A DNA stretch of 34,453 bases from Chara braunii (GCA_003427395.1 BFEA01000088.1:3494375-3528827), one strand, 5' to 3'; positions 11,405 through 22,506 are shown, numbered from the stretch's first letter. The notes: generated from the sequence alone by a model not told the origin. A program made the numbers and translations.

Positions 11405-13550
11405 ATGAGGGAGAGGGGCTGTGCTGCTCTTTGAGCTGCGCACATCCGGGTGAGAACGATGGGAAGGTGTGTTGCGGAAGGGAGTTGAAGCTAGAAGTGA
11501 CAAAAGGAAGGAGGAGGAGAGGGGGACGAGGCAAGAGGGAGGACTCACATGAACCACCGGAATCGGTCGTGAAAGTACCCTGTTCGGGGGACAAGGGTGA
11601 ACATGTTAGCTGCGGGGATTGGAGATGGATGGACGAGTAGGGAGGCACGAGTTTGACAGGGATCAGACGAACAGGAGCGGGAGGGGACAGAGACTGAAGA
11701 AGGAAAAGTAGGAAGAGGAGGGAGGAGGAAAAGGAAGAACAAGAATCGGAAGGGAAGCTGGCGGAGACAAAGGGGGAGCGGAAGGAAGAACAGAGCAGCG
11801 AGAGGAAGGAGCAGTGAGCACACAAGCGCAACAAGCGGGATGGTGAGGATGAATGGGTAAGTGGGAGAGAAGGTGGCGGAGAAATAAGAAGAAGGAGAAG
11901 TAAAGGAGGGACGTACCTGCGTGTGGTTGCAGATCACACACATCTGCGCCCGGCCGCAACAACAGCCATGCACCCTTGAGCAATGAGTCGGAATGAGCAG
12001 AGGAAATTGCACGGTAGTATTGCCCCTCCCTCGAACAAGCGGGCACCGCAACATGGCTGTACCTGCCAAAGGGGGTAGTTGTATATACTTATTAATGGTA
12101 TTATTATTGTCGTCGTAATATTCTGCCCGTATCTTGCGTCCTAAGCCGGCTGTGATTGAGATTAGATGCATGCGGGCGAGCCCCGCGTCTGAGCAGGATT
12201 GAGGGTGGTGCGTGAACCCAACAGGGATCGCTGTTGGATGCATGGGGGCAACGGAGGGGGCAGCGAGTGAAGGTGCTGAAGGGAACAACCAGAGGACGAA
12301 AGTCGGCCCTCCAATCCTGCCGCCCATCCATTGCTATCAGTCATACATCGTTTTTTCTGTCACCACTACTGCTGTACATGCACTTAGAGCACGGCTGCGA
12401 CCAGGTGCATCCTGGTCCCGACCGTGATCACCTTTGAGTAGATTTTGGAAAAGCGAGAGATGGCGGCAAGGAAGTGCTGGAGGAGCGGGATGGGAAAGCA
12501 ACGTAGAAGAGAGTACCGACGATATGCCCCCCCCTAGTTGTGATTGCATTCAACTGGAAGGGCGGCCTGTATGCATTCACTCTTTTTCACTGATTATTTC
12601 CTATTATTGTTGTTAAGTAGTGTTATTCATTGTTGACTAATTATATTATTATTACTGATACCATTATGAACTACTTATCTCTTTCTCTTTGTTTTTCTTT
12701 CCCTCACTAATGAGCACTTCTATTAGTTTCTAAACAGGAGTGCAGCCGAAAGGCTACACGAGCCCGTCGGGGATGTCAACAGAATGCATCAGGGGAGAAG
12801 GGTGTCTTGTGCTTGGCACACACCGGAAGAGAGGGAAGGAAGAGATGGAGAGGAGGGAAGGAGGAAGAGAAAAAGAGGGGGAAGAGGATGAGAAGAGTGA
12901 GGACACTTACCATAGACAGCATGAAAGCAGCCATGGCCATGGTATCTCAGCCTCTTGATGGGTTGGTGAATCTCTGACGAAATGTCTACCGCAGCCCGCT
13001 GCTGTTGTTCCCTGCTCCCTCTATGCTGGTAGTCCTTGCTGACCATGCATTGATCGTGCTCTCACTGGCCCGGGTACTGAGCCCCTTGACGTGAGCAAAT
13101 CGGACAAGAAAAGCAGTCCCATTCAGCCTTAGTTTACTTATTCTACTATGTGCCGTTGCTTACTATTTTTATTTTAGTTTTTTTATTTCCAGTTTATTTC
13201 ATTTCATTTATTAGCAGTTATTATTACTGTATGCAAAGTCTTTCACGCGAGGCTGAGGAATGCCGGGCGAGAGGGGAGAGGCGAGCAGATAAAGAAAGAG
13301 GGGGAGCTTACTTTTGGAGTGGGCGGTCTCAGCGGAAGGAACTGGCACTGTAGGGTGACCAGATCCGTTTTGGTCCATCTCTGAATTCTTAGTTGTCAGC
13401 CATCTGTGTGTAAGACGCAGTCCGGCTAGGTGCAGGACTGCCTCTGGTCGAGATAAGAAGCAGGTTCATGCGGCCAGGAAGGACTGTTAGATAGCCGGGT
13501 GTAGGGAGGTTCAGAGGCCTCTATGATTGCGCTGTTCAAGCACCGGTGCC
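11401..13550. other. Nested insert, purine-rich and AT-rich stretches, no gene
   Basis: 11450-11900 is strongly purine-rich (GGA/GAA-like). 12580-12720 and 13120-13240 are AT-rich with TTATT-type words. Open frames are compositional and lack motifs. Confidence 0.5.
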
Positions 13551-13629
13551 GGTGAGCTTAGCTCAACCAGTAAGCCCCTGAACTGCTGGAGTACTGAGTC
13601 TACAGACCTCAGCTCGAGCCCCGCTCACC
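13551..13629 (+). other. Degenerate tRNA-like sequence / SINE head
   Basis: The first seven bases (GGTGAGC) are fully complementary to the last seven (GCTCACC, 13623-13629), giving a tRNA-sized 79-nt unit with a paired acceptor-like stem. TAGCTCAACCAG at 13559-13570 resembles an A box and agctcgagcc at 13611-13620 resembles a B box. The T-arm stem does not pair, so a functional tRNA is unlikely. Confidence 0.4.
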
Positions 13630-13929
13630 TTAGATGAACGAAATAGCTCGGGGCAAGATCTGAGGGTAGGAGAGAGAAGCAGTGGAAAGGAGGGGATGGT
13701 GCTCGGAGCTGTGGGATCAGTTGCTGCTACAGCAGATTGAATAGCGGACAACTCGCTAGCAGGACTCTGACAGTTAAACGGCGAAGACGTTACTGCATTC
13801 ACAGAGAAGGGAGGGGGTGTGTATGCGGTGAAGGAGGAAGGTTTACCTGAGCTCACCCGACTGTGCCCACGAAACAGACGAGAATACTGCCCCGCGGCAC
13901 CGCGAAGGGCCTGTATTGGTAGGAAGGCG

Positions 13930-14350
13930 GCTCGACCATTCTCTGAGGCCGTTGTTTTTCTGAAGTTGCTGTTGTAGGTTGAGGTTAGTCAGTAAGCCTG
14001 AGGCCAGCCGTTGAGTCAAGGGGCTATTGTTGTGCTTCGGGCTGCATCGTAACCAGAAACTGGTTCCTGAGGCCGGTGTTATTGGGATGATGGAACCAGA
14101 GTGGTCCCAGAGGCCACCACTCTCTGCAAAGTCCGCTGTTGCTTGTACCAACTGCCTGGGACAACTGATACGAGTTGTTGCCATGAGTCTGGATACTGCT
14201 GTGTTGAAACCACGGATTGTGCCCCAAGGCCTCCAGACTATGGTCCTAGCCTCGTGCCGAACTCGAGACCAGTGCCCAACCTTGAGGCCTATGCTAACGG
14301 CTGAAGTTGAAGGCCGATCTGAGGACTGTGTCCGCCGCTATTGAACTGGA
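13930..14350. repeat. Degenerate GAGGCC-containing minisatellite
   Basis: Phrases such as ctgaggcc, agaggcc and ttgaggcc followed by T/G-rich words recur about every 40-70 bp (near 13947, 14000, 14067, 14109, 14225, 14282). Units are too diverged to fix a period by eye. No protein is recognised in any frame. Confidence 0.4.
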
Positions 14351-15743
14351 CATCACTATGAACGATTTCAGTGATTAGGTGATTGCCCTGAAGGCGGTGT
14401 CTGATCGCGCGGGGGCAAGGCATTGTGACTTCGCCCGAACAGCAGGTTGACCAGGTTGAGTCCGCAGTGGAGACTGAACACATCTTCAGAAGCCCGCGGG
14501 GGCTGTGCTATCTCTATTAAGTTGGCCAGTGGTGTTGATGCCACCACCAGGAATGTACGAGCTCGAGTTATTGGTACATCTGAGGGCACCTGAGGGGTGT
14601 TGCTCGACTGCTAAAGGCCAAGGGTGCTGTCGGAGGATTTTCAGACTTAAGCCGCTATTATTGGTGGGAGGCAATGACTGTTGTCGCCCTGGTCCATGTT
14701 ACCGCCTGTTTTCATGACGGAGCAACGACTGATTTTGCTAAGCCATTGAGGCATTTGGAGCGAAGTGGCGGCTGGTCCTGAAAAGCCCCTACTGCTGGCA
14801 GACTGGAACAGTAATGACCCGCAACATTAGAGTAGCGTTGTCCCCTGCCCCTGATAAAGACTGCTCTCCCTGGGCGGAGTGCTGATAATTTTCCTTCACT
14901 TGGCAGCAAATATGCCTGGGTTGAAATACCGTCATTTTCTACTCTTAGCGGTAGTTTTCAAGTCAGCACAGCGGTGGTGCGGCAGCTGAATTCACAGCTA
15001 TGTACCAGCTGCTTTTGTCGACAGCTTGACAGCAGTTACCCGGCAGCATGGAGTCTGCTTACATTACAGCACAGCAGTTGTTTTTACGACTGCATGACCG
15101 TTGGTTCCTCAAGCAGCAGTTGGACCTGCACTTGGGTGTTGATTGGTTTCCGGTCGGGGTTGTCCTCGATATTGGTTGTAGTATTGTTATGATCACTCAA
15201 GCTTGTGACTTGGCTCATTGAAGACCCTTTCCATGCAAGTATGAGGAAACCCTTCCGGCATCTTGAGAGTCTAAAGGTCTTCTCTTTCTGCCCTTCATCC
15301 TCTCAGTCTGATCCGTAGTTCGGAAGAGGAAGGCGACAGGTGGGATTCCAATCCATGAGCCGCGGCAAGGCCTAGTGAAGAGGGGCTTAGCCTCCACCGA
15401 TTGCGGGAGCCCCACCGGAGCCCAGGCGGGGCGCTGGAGGTGGGGAACCACCAAGTGAGTTGCCTTCTCGTCCTTATATACCCCCTACTACATCACAAAT
15501 TCCCTAAAGCTAGTACCACCTTCTAATTTGGCTGTTAAGGAACTATGTAGAGTGGAACTAGCTCTGCAGAGAAGTCCAGACGACAGGGGAAATGGAAGGG
15601 GCGGGGGTCAACAGGCTGATAAAAGGAACGAGTGCCATGAATGATCTGGAACTGCCGCCGAGGCTCGCGCTGAAGGGCAGCCCCCAAATATAAATAAAAG
15701 GAGGTGAAAGAAAAAGGAGAAAGGAGGCATAGGTCTAGCAGAA
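14351..15743. other. Nested insert, no gene seen
   Basis: No recognisable coding motif or clear repeat was seen. A TATATA-like word occurs at about 15475 without other promoter context. Confidence 0.45.
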
Positions 15744-15960
15744 TTGTCGCCGATGCCCCAAGCGGAGGGGTTACCGCCAACACCTTGGTGGAAGGGCTGC
15801 CGCCGAAACAGGTGTGGAAGGGCAGCCGTCGATGCCTGGGTAGAGGGGTGGCCGCCAAGCTTGGGGAAGAAGTGTGATTCAATAAGAGAATTAGACAAAA
15901 GAGGGATGGGGCCAAGGCTGGGGTGAAAAGGGGCACCGCCGAAGCCCATGGGTTAAGGGG
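15744..15960. repeat. Minisatellite with GCCGCCGA-type units (block 1)
   Basis: Units of about 36-40 bp built on 'aagggcagccgccgatgcc' followed by 'tgggtaga' recur about five times with substitutions (for example ggttaccgccaacacc and gggctgccgccgaaac). A second block lies at 16370-16560. Confidence 0.6.
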
Positions 15961-16148
15961 TGACCTTGCGAGTTGAGAGGAAAAGGGAATGGGGCTAGAT
16001 AAAAGTCGCATCTCTGAGATTGTGTTGGGGAGAAGGCGTCACAGGGCAGGTTAGGTGTCTTAGGCAGTCAGAATAGGACTACACTTGGGAAGCATGTGTC
16101 CTAAGCGCCAACTCACACATCAAGTCAGTGCTAGTATTAGCGACGCAA

Positions 16149-16308
16149 GCAACTCAGTTGCTTTCTCAATAAAGACACTCGCAAGTGTCCCTGTCTGGTT
16201 GACCGTTGGCCTCATAACAACCGCCAGGGCAACTCGGTTGCTTTCTCAGTAAAGACACTCGCAGGTGTCCTTGTTTGATTGACGGCCGATCTCACGTCAA
16301 CCACCGGG
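16149..16308. repeat. Tandem duplication, 2 x 80 bp
   Basis: The unit starting gcaactcagttgctttctca at 16149 recurs at 16229 (gcaactcggttgctttctca) with scattered substitutions. Both contain agacactcgca(a/g)gtgtcc, a short imperfect hairpin. Confidence 0.85.
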
Positions 16309-16369
16309 CTATTCTTTTGAATTTGAAGGTAGACAAGAGAGAGGGGAAGAGATCGCTAACATCCCTCGG

Positions 16370-16560
16370 ACAGCGGGGCGACCGCAAGGGTCCTATAGCA
16401 GAAGGGTCATCGTCGATGCCATAGGCAGAAGGGTGACCGCTGACGGCGGTAGACGGAAGGGTCACCGCCGACTCCTTAGGCAAGGGGGAAGACTGCCGAT
16501 GCTTTGAGACGTAAGGGTAGCCGCCAACGTCCCGAGGTAGAAAGGGAAGTCGTCAGCGAC
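16370..16560. repeat. Minisatellite with GCCGCCGA-type units (block 2)
   Basis: The same family as block 1: phrases such as gaagggtgaccgctgac and gaagggtcaccgccgact repeat with a period near 38 bp. The two blocks flank the 80-bp duplication, suggesting one originally continuous array. Confidence 0.6.
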
Positions 16561-18434
16561 TGAGTCAAGGGATAGGCTTACGTCTGAAGGACGAGAGCGA
16601 CGAGAGGCTATGAACCACCCGGTCGGCATGGAAGGTCAATCCGGAAGAATGTGGGAAAATCATAAGGGAAAGAGCCCTGCTTACAGAAAGGGTCGACTCA
16701 ACGGACCCGTATGGCCGAAGTCTTGGGAGCCGAGCGGCACCCCGCTCGACCCGAGCCAAAAAGGGAATACTTGAAGAACTTAGTTAGCCTTTGGCGGCGT
16801 GATTGCCGAAGAGATGAGCTCGACTACTGAGCAACTATTGGGGAGACATTGGAGAAGGAGGGGGTGAGTGAAGAAGGAAGGGCAGGAAATGCGGAACTAC
16901 CGCATGGGCTAAACTACCCAAAGGTAGGGGGAAAGCAAGGAGCAGAGGTGGAGAAGTATCAAATCAAAGGAGGGGAAGAAGGGTTGAAGGTGGAGACACG
17001 ACAGAACTAGAGAGTTAAAGACCAGAGCTGTGTGCCCTGTTGTTTGTTTACCCTGTGTAACAGGATACACGACAGCGCGACTCCCAGAAGGAGCTCGACC
17101 GGACTTCAATTTATGTTATCGCCAGATAACAGGTCGGTTTGCCGACTGAACCTCCTTATCCTTGATACCTCACCCTGTATCGGACCCTACCTTGGTAAGG
17201 GACCAATCCCCGTGTCATAGCTTTGTCTGAAAGGTCCTTAGGCTGTCGAAAAGGTCCTTAGATGTGTCAGTCAAAGGGTCGGGCCGCTGAGCTAGGAAGG
17301 ATGGAATTGGAGCACCAGCGGTCCGGGGGTGTTTTGGGACAATGGTTGAAGGGAAAAGGTTGACCCTTTAGTGCATCGCATGTCTGCGTGGTGTCTTGTG
17401 TCGGGATGCAGGTGTGAGAGTGGACTCGCGCTTTGTTTCGGTTTTGGCGAAAGGGTATTTGACCAGACGTCGCTCGGTAACCCTTCTCAAACATCACGCG
17501 ATCCCGAGTGTGGGGTAACCTTGGGGAGCCCAAGCCAAAGAAGAATCAAGGGTTGAAAGTTGGGGGAAGAAACAAGGGGATAAAGTAAAGTGGAGTTTGA
17601 TCAGCGTTATATGGTAGATGGAAAAGCAGGTCAAAGGGCGCGTGGTCGGCCTCAGGCCCCACGTAGGCCTCAATAGTCGAAGGAGGAAAGACATCCTTCT
17701 TTTCGCTCAGTTGTCGGACGTTTAGTCCATCACCAGAAGATCGGTCCGCCAGAAAACCCCCTGGAAGAGGGTGCTTCTGGTGACTGGTACCCATCGCCAC
17801 TCGCAGGACACGGATGGTGATGAGGATCTAAACATTACGATGAAACTTCCCCGTAACGCATTTTGGTAGACCCCTAGGGATCGTTCCAAACCCTAAGGGC
17901 CATCTTTGGTCCCGGGTAAACAAGCGCCGTAAGGTCCATCATGGATATTTGTGTAACACAAGAATTCGCAGGTTATATATAGTACTTGCGTAACTCCTCC
18001 TTGTCAAAGTGAGAGTTATGGGTCATCGGCCTTATTGCCCAGGAGTCCAGCGCCCTAGGCCGCACTTCACATCTTACCGCCGCAAGGGCGAACTACCGCG
18101 CGTTTCCTTTCTATGCTGCAGCGACAACGAAACGCCCTTGGCTGGTTCACCTCTTGTATAGCATGTTAAAGCTTCCCAAAGCGGACTAGTAGCTCGGCAG
18201 GGATACGCTCACCTAAAGATGGTGACAACTTTTTAGATGGAGGTAGGTTATACCCCTCGAGGCCCTGTTCTGTCGCAGGGAACCGTGGGAAGTATAGCTA
18301 GCGCACTCGGCCGGGGCGGCATCCCCGGTCATTACATATCCAAAGTGAAAGGTGTTGCGTCTTGCGTGACACGGCCGGGAGGACCCTCGTGCGCGTCACC
18401 CCCTAGGTGCGCACCCGGGTCGATGCGCTCGACA
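16561..18434. other. Right part of nested insert, no gene seen
   Basis: No protein motif was seen. A TATATATA word lies at about 17975, and a short inverted repeat (gtttaccctgtgtaacagg) lies near 17048. This stretch ends at the GACA terminus of the insert. Confidence 0.45.
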
Positions 18435-18544
18435 GTGTGGCCGCGAGGGACTGTGGCACGCGGGCGAACCTGGTTTGCACACTCAAGCTAAGCGGGGTGA
18501 CGACTCTGTGAGGTCTTTGGGATGCGCGGCGACGGACTGCCCGC

Positions 18545-18546
<2 letters not shown>

Positions 18547-18611
<65 letters not shown>

Positions 18612-18617
18612 GAGAGA
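18547..18617. repeat. (GA)n tract in 5' LTR
   Basis: A GA repeat about 45 bp upstream of a TATA-like box. A shorter, more interrupted version occupies the same place in the 3' LTR (30553-30605), so it is part of the LTR. Confidence 0.95.
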
Positions 18618-18660
18618 CCAAGGATATGGTGGAACAATGTCTTTTCCTCCCTCCTTTCTG

Positions 18661-18668
18661 TATAAATT
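18661..18668 (+). promoter_or_regulatory. TATA-like box 2 in 5' LTR
   Basis: tgtataaattttga is identical in both LTRs (3' copy at 30648) and lies shortly downstream of the GA tract. GAGA-type repeats near TATA boxes are common in plant promoters, so this is a plausible core promoter. If so, the transcript's first ORF would be the LTR-internal ORF at 19280. Confidence 0.5.
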
Positions 18669-19279
18669 TTGATTCCAACGTTGGTCTATTTTGCTGCGGC
18701 ACTTTCAGATTTCTTGTGTGAACTTTCTCGGACTTTTTGTTGTGTGCATGTATGCACGATGATGAATGGACTCGCATCTTTTCTCTCGAGTTGTCGCCGC
18801 TTTTCAATTTTGTCTTGTTCAGTAGCTTAGCGTAATTCAAATTTCGTCACTTTCTGGTATCCATCGAGGCAATGTATGTATCGATCCACGAGCCTGAGAA
18901 TCCAATTTGGCCTGTGCGCTTATTGCGTGTGATTGGTCCGATCACTCATCTTTGATCTGTATGGGTGATTACGGGAGTTGCTGAGTATGTATGTTGGCTT
19001 TTTCAATAATCTTTCTCTTTGATGCATGAAAAATGGCTAATTGAATTGTCCCGGGAATGAGGTGATTGAACACGGGGCTGACTGCATAACTGGACCGAAG
19101 CGCCAATAGATGGCCTTGTGATAATTTGCGCAGCTTAGGATCTGATTAACCGGCCGATGTATACGCGCGTGGAGGACAACCCGTTAGCGGACTCGCCATC
19201 TACACGCGCGCATACAGAAGCCAGTTACGAACCCGCCACGTAGGAATGAGGTGTGTGCTCAAATCCCGCTGATCAGGAT

Positions 19280-19888
19280 ATGGTGATCAGAACTCCTTTC
19301 TGGATTACCGATCGCGAAAGCCTGAGGAATCCAGAATATAGAGCGTATTGGGAAAGAGAACAGATCCGACGGCAGCAAATCAGACAATAACTGAACCGCC
19401 GACAGGAAAACCTGCGACATCTTGAGTACCCCTGTCGGACGGAAACTGAACGACTTTGCAGAGGCAATTTCCAGTTGGCCATCAATTGAGACACGCGCAT
19501 TCCCGACTATCCCGACAACCGAAACAAGTCGTACTTTGTAACCCCGGGATTCGTCGCCATTACCACTGATTCCCCTCCTAACTACATTGTCCTCCCGTAT
19601 CACTGACTGCTGGTTGTTCCCTGGGATTCCATAGCCCCCGCCTGGCCCCGACCACCGTGCCCAGAGTGCCAGCGATCCAACGAGTATGAACAGACGGAGA
19701 ACACGCAACAGACTCACCCTCGGACAGAGCGGCGACAACTCAGTTCGTCCTTGTTTGACTCGGAATCTGAGGCCTGTGTCGGCCGACAACGGCACAGGAA
19801 TTCCTACAGCACCACCCGTCACACCCCGTTCGTACCCCGGACTCGCCTCCGGCCCCAGACTCGGGAACGGCATTCACCCCTGCCCTGA
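19280..19888 (+). pseudogene. LTR-internal ORF, 5' copy (unknown protein)
   Basis: An ATG at 19280 opens a frame of 202 codons ending at TGA 19886-19888, interrupted by TAA 19388, TGA 19487 and TGA 19604. At these three codons the 3' LTR has CAA, CGA and CGA, so the ancestral frame was open. The predicted product is rich in Arg, Glu and aromatic residues near the N-terminus (REQIRRQQIR) and has a CPxC motif (PPCPECQ). I recognise no family. The opposite strand is also open across most of the segment in both LTRs, so the coding strand is uncertain. Confidence 0.4.
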
Positions 19889-20033
19889 GCTAAAAGAACC
19901 TCTTGCACTTCTACCCCTGAAACTTGACACAGGAGATTCCAGTTCCGACCTGGAACTCCACGCCCACTTTCCTAAAATCCTTGGCACACCCCTCTTCGCA
20001 CTTCCAGGCCTACTAACGCGCTGGGCGTGAGGT

Positions 20034-20046
20034 TGGTATCGGAGCC
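20034..20046 (+). other. Primer binding site (tRNA-iMet type)
   Basis: tggtatcggagcc differs at one base from the classic plant PBS TGGTATCAGAGCC, complementary to the 3' end of initiator methionine tRNA. It sits exactly where similarity between the two LTRs ends, which supports the LTR boundary. Minus-strand DNA synthesis would start here. Confidence 0.88.
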
Positions 20047-20200
20047 GACACGTGTCAGGACAAGGGATTGACAAGTTTCTCGGCTTCCTAGCTCAACCGA
20101 TCTGGCGACCTCAAAACGAGGACGATTTGGGCAAAGGAACGCGTCGGCACGCGAACCTGTAGTCACAAGGAGCCGGTCTGCAAGCAGATTGGCAAATAAT
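20047..20200 (+). other. Retrotransposon untranslated leader
   Basis: A short stretch between the PBS and the first gag ATG. No splice or packaging signal could be identified by eye. Confidence 0.6.
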
Positions 20201-21340
20201 ATGAATGCCAATCCGGAAAACGCCAATCAGGCCCATGCCAATCAGGCTGAGGGTGGCGGAGGTGGCGGCCACGGGATTGCTCCCCAGCCTGCTCCCCAGC
20301 CCGCGCCTCAGCCTGCACGTGTACGCCCTCCGGCAGCCCCGCCCGATCTGTATCTGTTCGATCCAGCGCACCACTTGGCAGGAGCATGGCTTGCCACGCT
20401 CCGAGCACAGCAGTACGATAATGACAAGGCAAGGATTAATATCCCTGCCCGACTAGGTGGCGACGCCCGTCACGGGCTTAGTACTTACGTATGGACTGAC
20501 CTCCCTACCTTCGAGAGGAGCTTTCTACACCGGTTGACTATATCCACCCGGAACAAGCCTTCTTTATGATTAAAGATCGAGTTCAGAAGCCCCTCGAGTC
20601 CATTGCGGAATATCGCAGCCAATTTTATCGACTATTTGTAAAATCTCAGAGAGACGAAAAGGAAGGAAGGGAATTCTTCATAGACAAACTTCGAAGTAGA
20701 GCGACATGGGCGAAGATACCAAAGCAGTTCTCCCCCATCACCTTCACCCTGACACAAATCATGGACGCAGCAGAAGAAATGGAGTAAAAGTTCGCTGCCA
20801 GCTTCCTCAAAGGGGAAGATCACGCTAAAGAAGGTGACTCTACAGAACTGACCCGCGCGAGGATGGAATTAGCAACCCTGCAACACAAGTTCGAAAACAT
20901 GGGCTTCGTGTCAGGCCCCGTCACCTACCTGGAACAGGTGACAATCCATTGACCTCCTCCCGATCAAGGAGCAGGACCATCGACGCCCAGGACGGCTGCT
21001 CCGACGCCCGTTCCGACGAAGAAAGTAGACGAATCAAACTCAGCGCTGGACCTTACACGTACGTTAGTAAGCCTCATACAAAAAAGCAAGAAGGAACAGC
21101 GCGAGTACAATGCCCGCATGGAATCACTAATGCGCTCCATGCGTCCCATTAACGTCCGCTCTGCCCCTTTCGCCACCCAGGCACCTGCCAGCGCAGCTGC
21201 GGGAGCGGGTGTAAGCACGACCCCTAGGACTGACACGTGTTATGCATGCCATCACCCCGGCCACATGGCGAGGGATTGCCCCCAGCGGCAAGTACGAATA
21301 GGGGCAGCCCTGGCAGCTACAGCTCCCTTGGCTAACGGAC
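20201..21340 (+). pseudogene. gag: Gag (capsid/nucleocapsid), broken
   Basis: The first ATG of the frame is 20201. The product starts with an Asn/Ala-rich repeat and a Gly run, then a Pro/Gln/Ala-rich stretch, then a capsid-like region (DRVQKPLESIAEYRSQF), as in plant Ty3/gypsy Gag. A predicted coiled-coil-like charged segment follows. A CCHC zinc knuckle, CYACHHPGHMARDC (C-x2-C-x4-H-x4-C), lies at 21238-21279 and would bind RNA. The gene is broken by a one-base frameshift near 20530, TAA at 20785-20787 and TGA at 20950-20952; after the shift all parts lie in one frame. The boundary with protease is not visible, and the downstream part is duplicated. Confidence 0.9.
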
Positions 21341-22506
21341 CTGGACGGGTGGGCACGATGGTAGAAGAAATGGATGGGTCAGCACCGACCGCGAGGGAAA
21401 TCGAAGAAGCTGCGGAGCTCATCCCGTTAGATCAATTTATCTCCTTGGGATATCCAGGCCTCAGAATGATAGGGGCGATCCAGCCGGCCGATGATGCGCG
21501 ACAGATCTCGGAATGGCGATCATCCCCCAGTGAGATGGAATTCGGTGGCCCCGAGTTCGTCACCGGAGAGATCGATGTTTTAGACATCGTCCGAGCCTTA
21601 GACCACCGCATCCTGCTTCCGATTGGACACCTGTTGTCCATTTCGGAAGAAGCTAACGACCGAATGCTCTAACATTGCAAGGCCAATCGAAAGCGATTTG
21701 CACTTGCTAAGATGGCATCAGCCAAAGGTAAGGCTTATGTAAAAGAGACAAAGCCGGACGTACCTGGAACCTCAGAACCTGTGCGTCTGGGACTCCTCCA
21801 GAAAAGCGATCATTTTCTGCTTATCAAAGCGATCCCGTGGAAGTCCGCAGAGTGTGACGTGGAGATATGGGGGGTCCCCTACAACGCGATCCTTGATTCC
21901 GGGGCAGCCGTGTTGGCAATATCCCTGCGAGTAGTGGAACGGGCGGGGAGGAGGAGGGATCTGATCCCACTCAACGAAGGAGACTGGTTGATCTTCGCCG
22001 ATGAGGAAAAGATCAGAGTAGTGGGAAAAATGACAAATGTCGCCTTTAAACTGGGAAAAGTCAATGTCTTGGGAGACGTGGTAGTTTTTAACGTTAACTC
22101 ATACGACATACTCATCGGGCTGCCAGCTTTAAACGCCCTCCAGGCCAATCTAGACTTCGAGCGACGGGAGGTAGTTATCAAGAACCCCAGGGGTAAGCCA
22201 TATGCCATCGCCATGCGCCTCACCCTCCGCACGGCTACCAACCCGCCACGTAGATCTCACCCGGAGGTAGGCGGGTCGATTCGGACAGTTACCTAGGACG
22301 GACCCCTCGAGGACTCAGAAACTAGCAGTGAGGAGCACGTGTCCCCGCTTCTCGAGGATTCGGAAAGCGAGGACGACACAGACCCCGCGATTTAAGATCT
22401 GACACGGAGGGTAATCCGTTATCTAGTCCGACAGAAAACGACAAAGACATTTGTGCTGACTGAGGAGAATGTCCAACGAACCCGGGCTCTGATCATAGGA
22501 GAGCCC
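21341..22506 (+). pseudogene. pro: Spacer + aspartic protease, duplicated copy 1
   Basis: This unit contains the spacer after the Gag knuckle and the retropepsin. The protease keeps the catalytic triplet in ILDSGAAVLAIS (about 21892) and a C-terminal YDILIGLPAL segment typical of Ty3/gypsy proteases, which process the polyprotein. The frame is continuous with Gag except for TAA at 21670-21672, where copy 2 has CAA. TAG 22294-22296 and TAA 22393-22395 are shared with copy 2 and so predate the duplication. The unit repeats directly downstream. Confidence 0.9.

Larger units (their letters stand above)
10137..18434. mobile_element. 8.3-kb nested insertion in the 5' LTR
   Basis: The intact 3' LTR reads gttgacgtgtggccgcg (30434-30450). 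In the 5' LTR the left half ends gttgacgcgt at 10136 and the right half resumes gtgtggccgcg at 18435, so the intervening 8298 bp are foreign. The insert begins TGTC and ends GACA, as LTR-type elements do. GCGT on the left and GTGT on the right would be a 4-bp target duplication with one change. I found no protein domains and could not find internal LTR copies, a PBS or a polypurine tract, so it may be a non-autonomous large-retroelement derivative or a composite. Its length makes a solo LTR unlikely but not impossible. Confidence 0.8.
18435..20033 (+). repeat. 5' LTR, second part
   Basis: Resumes the LTR after the nested insert and matches the 3' LTR from about 30440 to 32270. It has a single copy of the 225-bp segment that is tandemly doubled in the 3' LTR, and lacks a short (about 20 bp) insertion found near the 3' LTR end. 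It ends directly at the primer binding site. In one stretch of about 72 bp at 18436 I count four mismatches to the 3' LTR, indicating an old insertion. Confidence 0.93.

Noticed and set aside
11088-11834. Long Ser/Leu-rich and Arg/Glu-rich open frames
   Set aside because: They are translations of the GA microsatellite and adjoining purine-rich DNA, open on both strands.
12935-12955. tggtatctcagcc as a second primer binding site in the nested insert
   Set aside because: It has several mismatches to the initiator tRNA complement and no LTR edge beside it.
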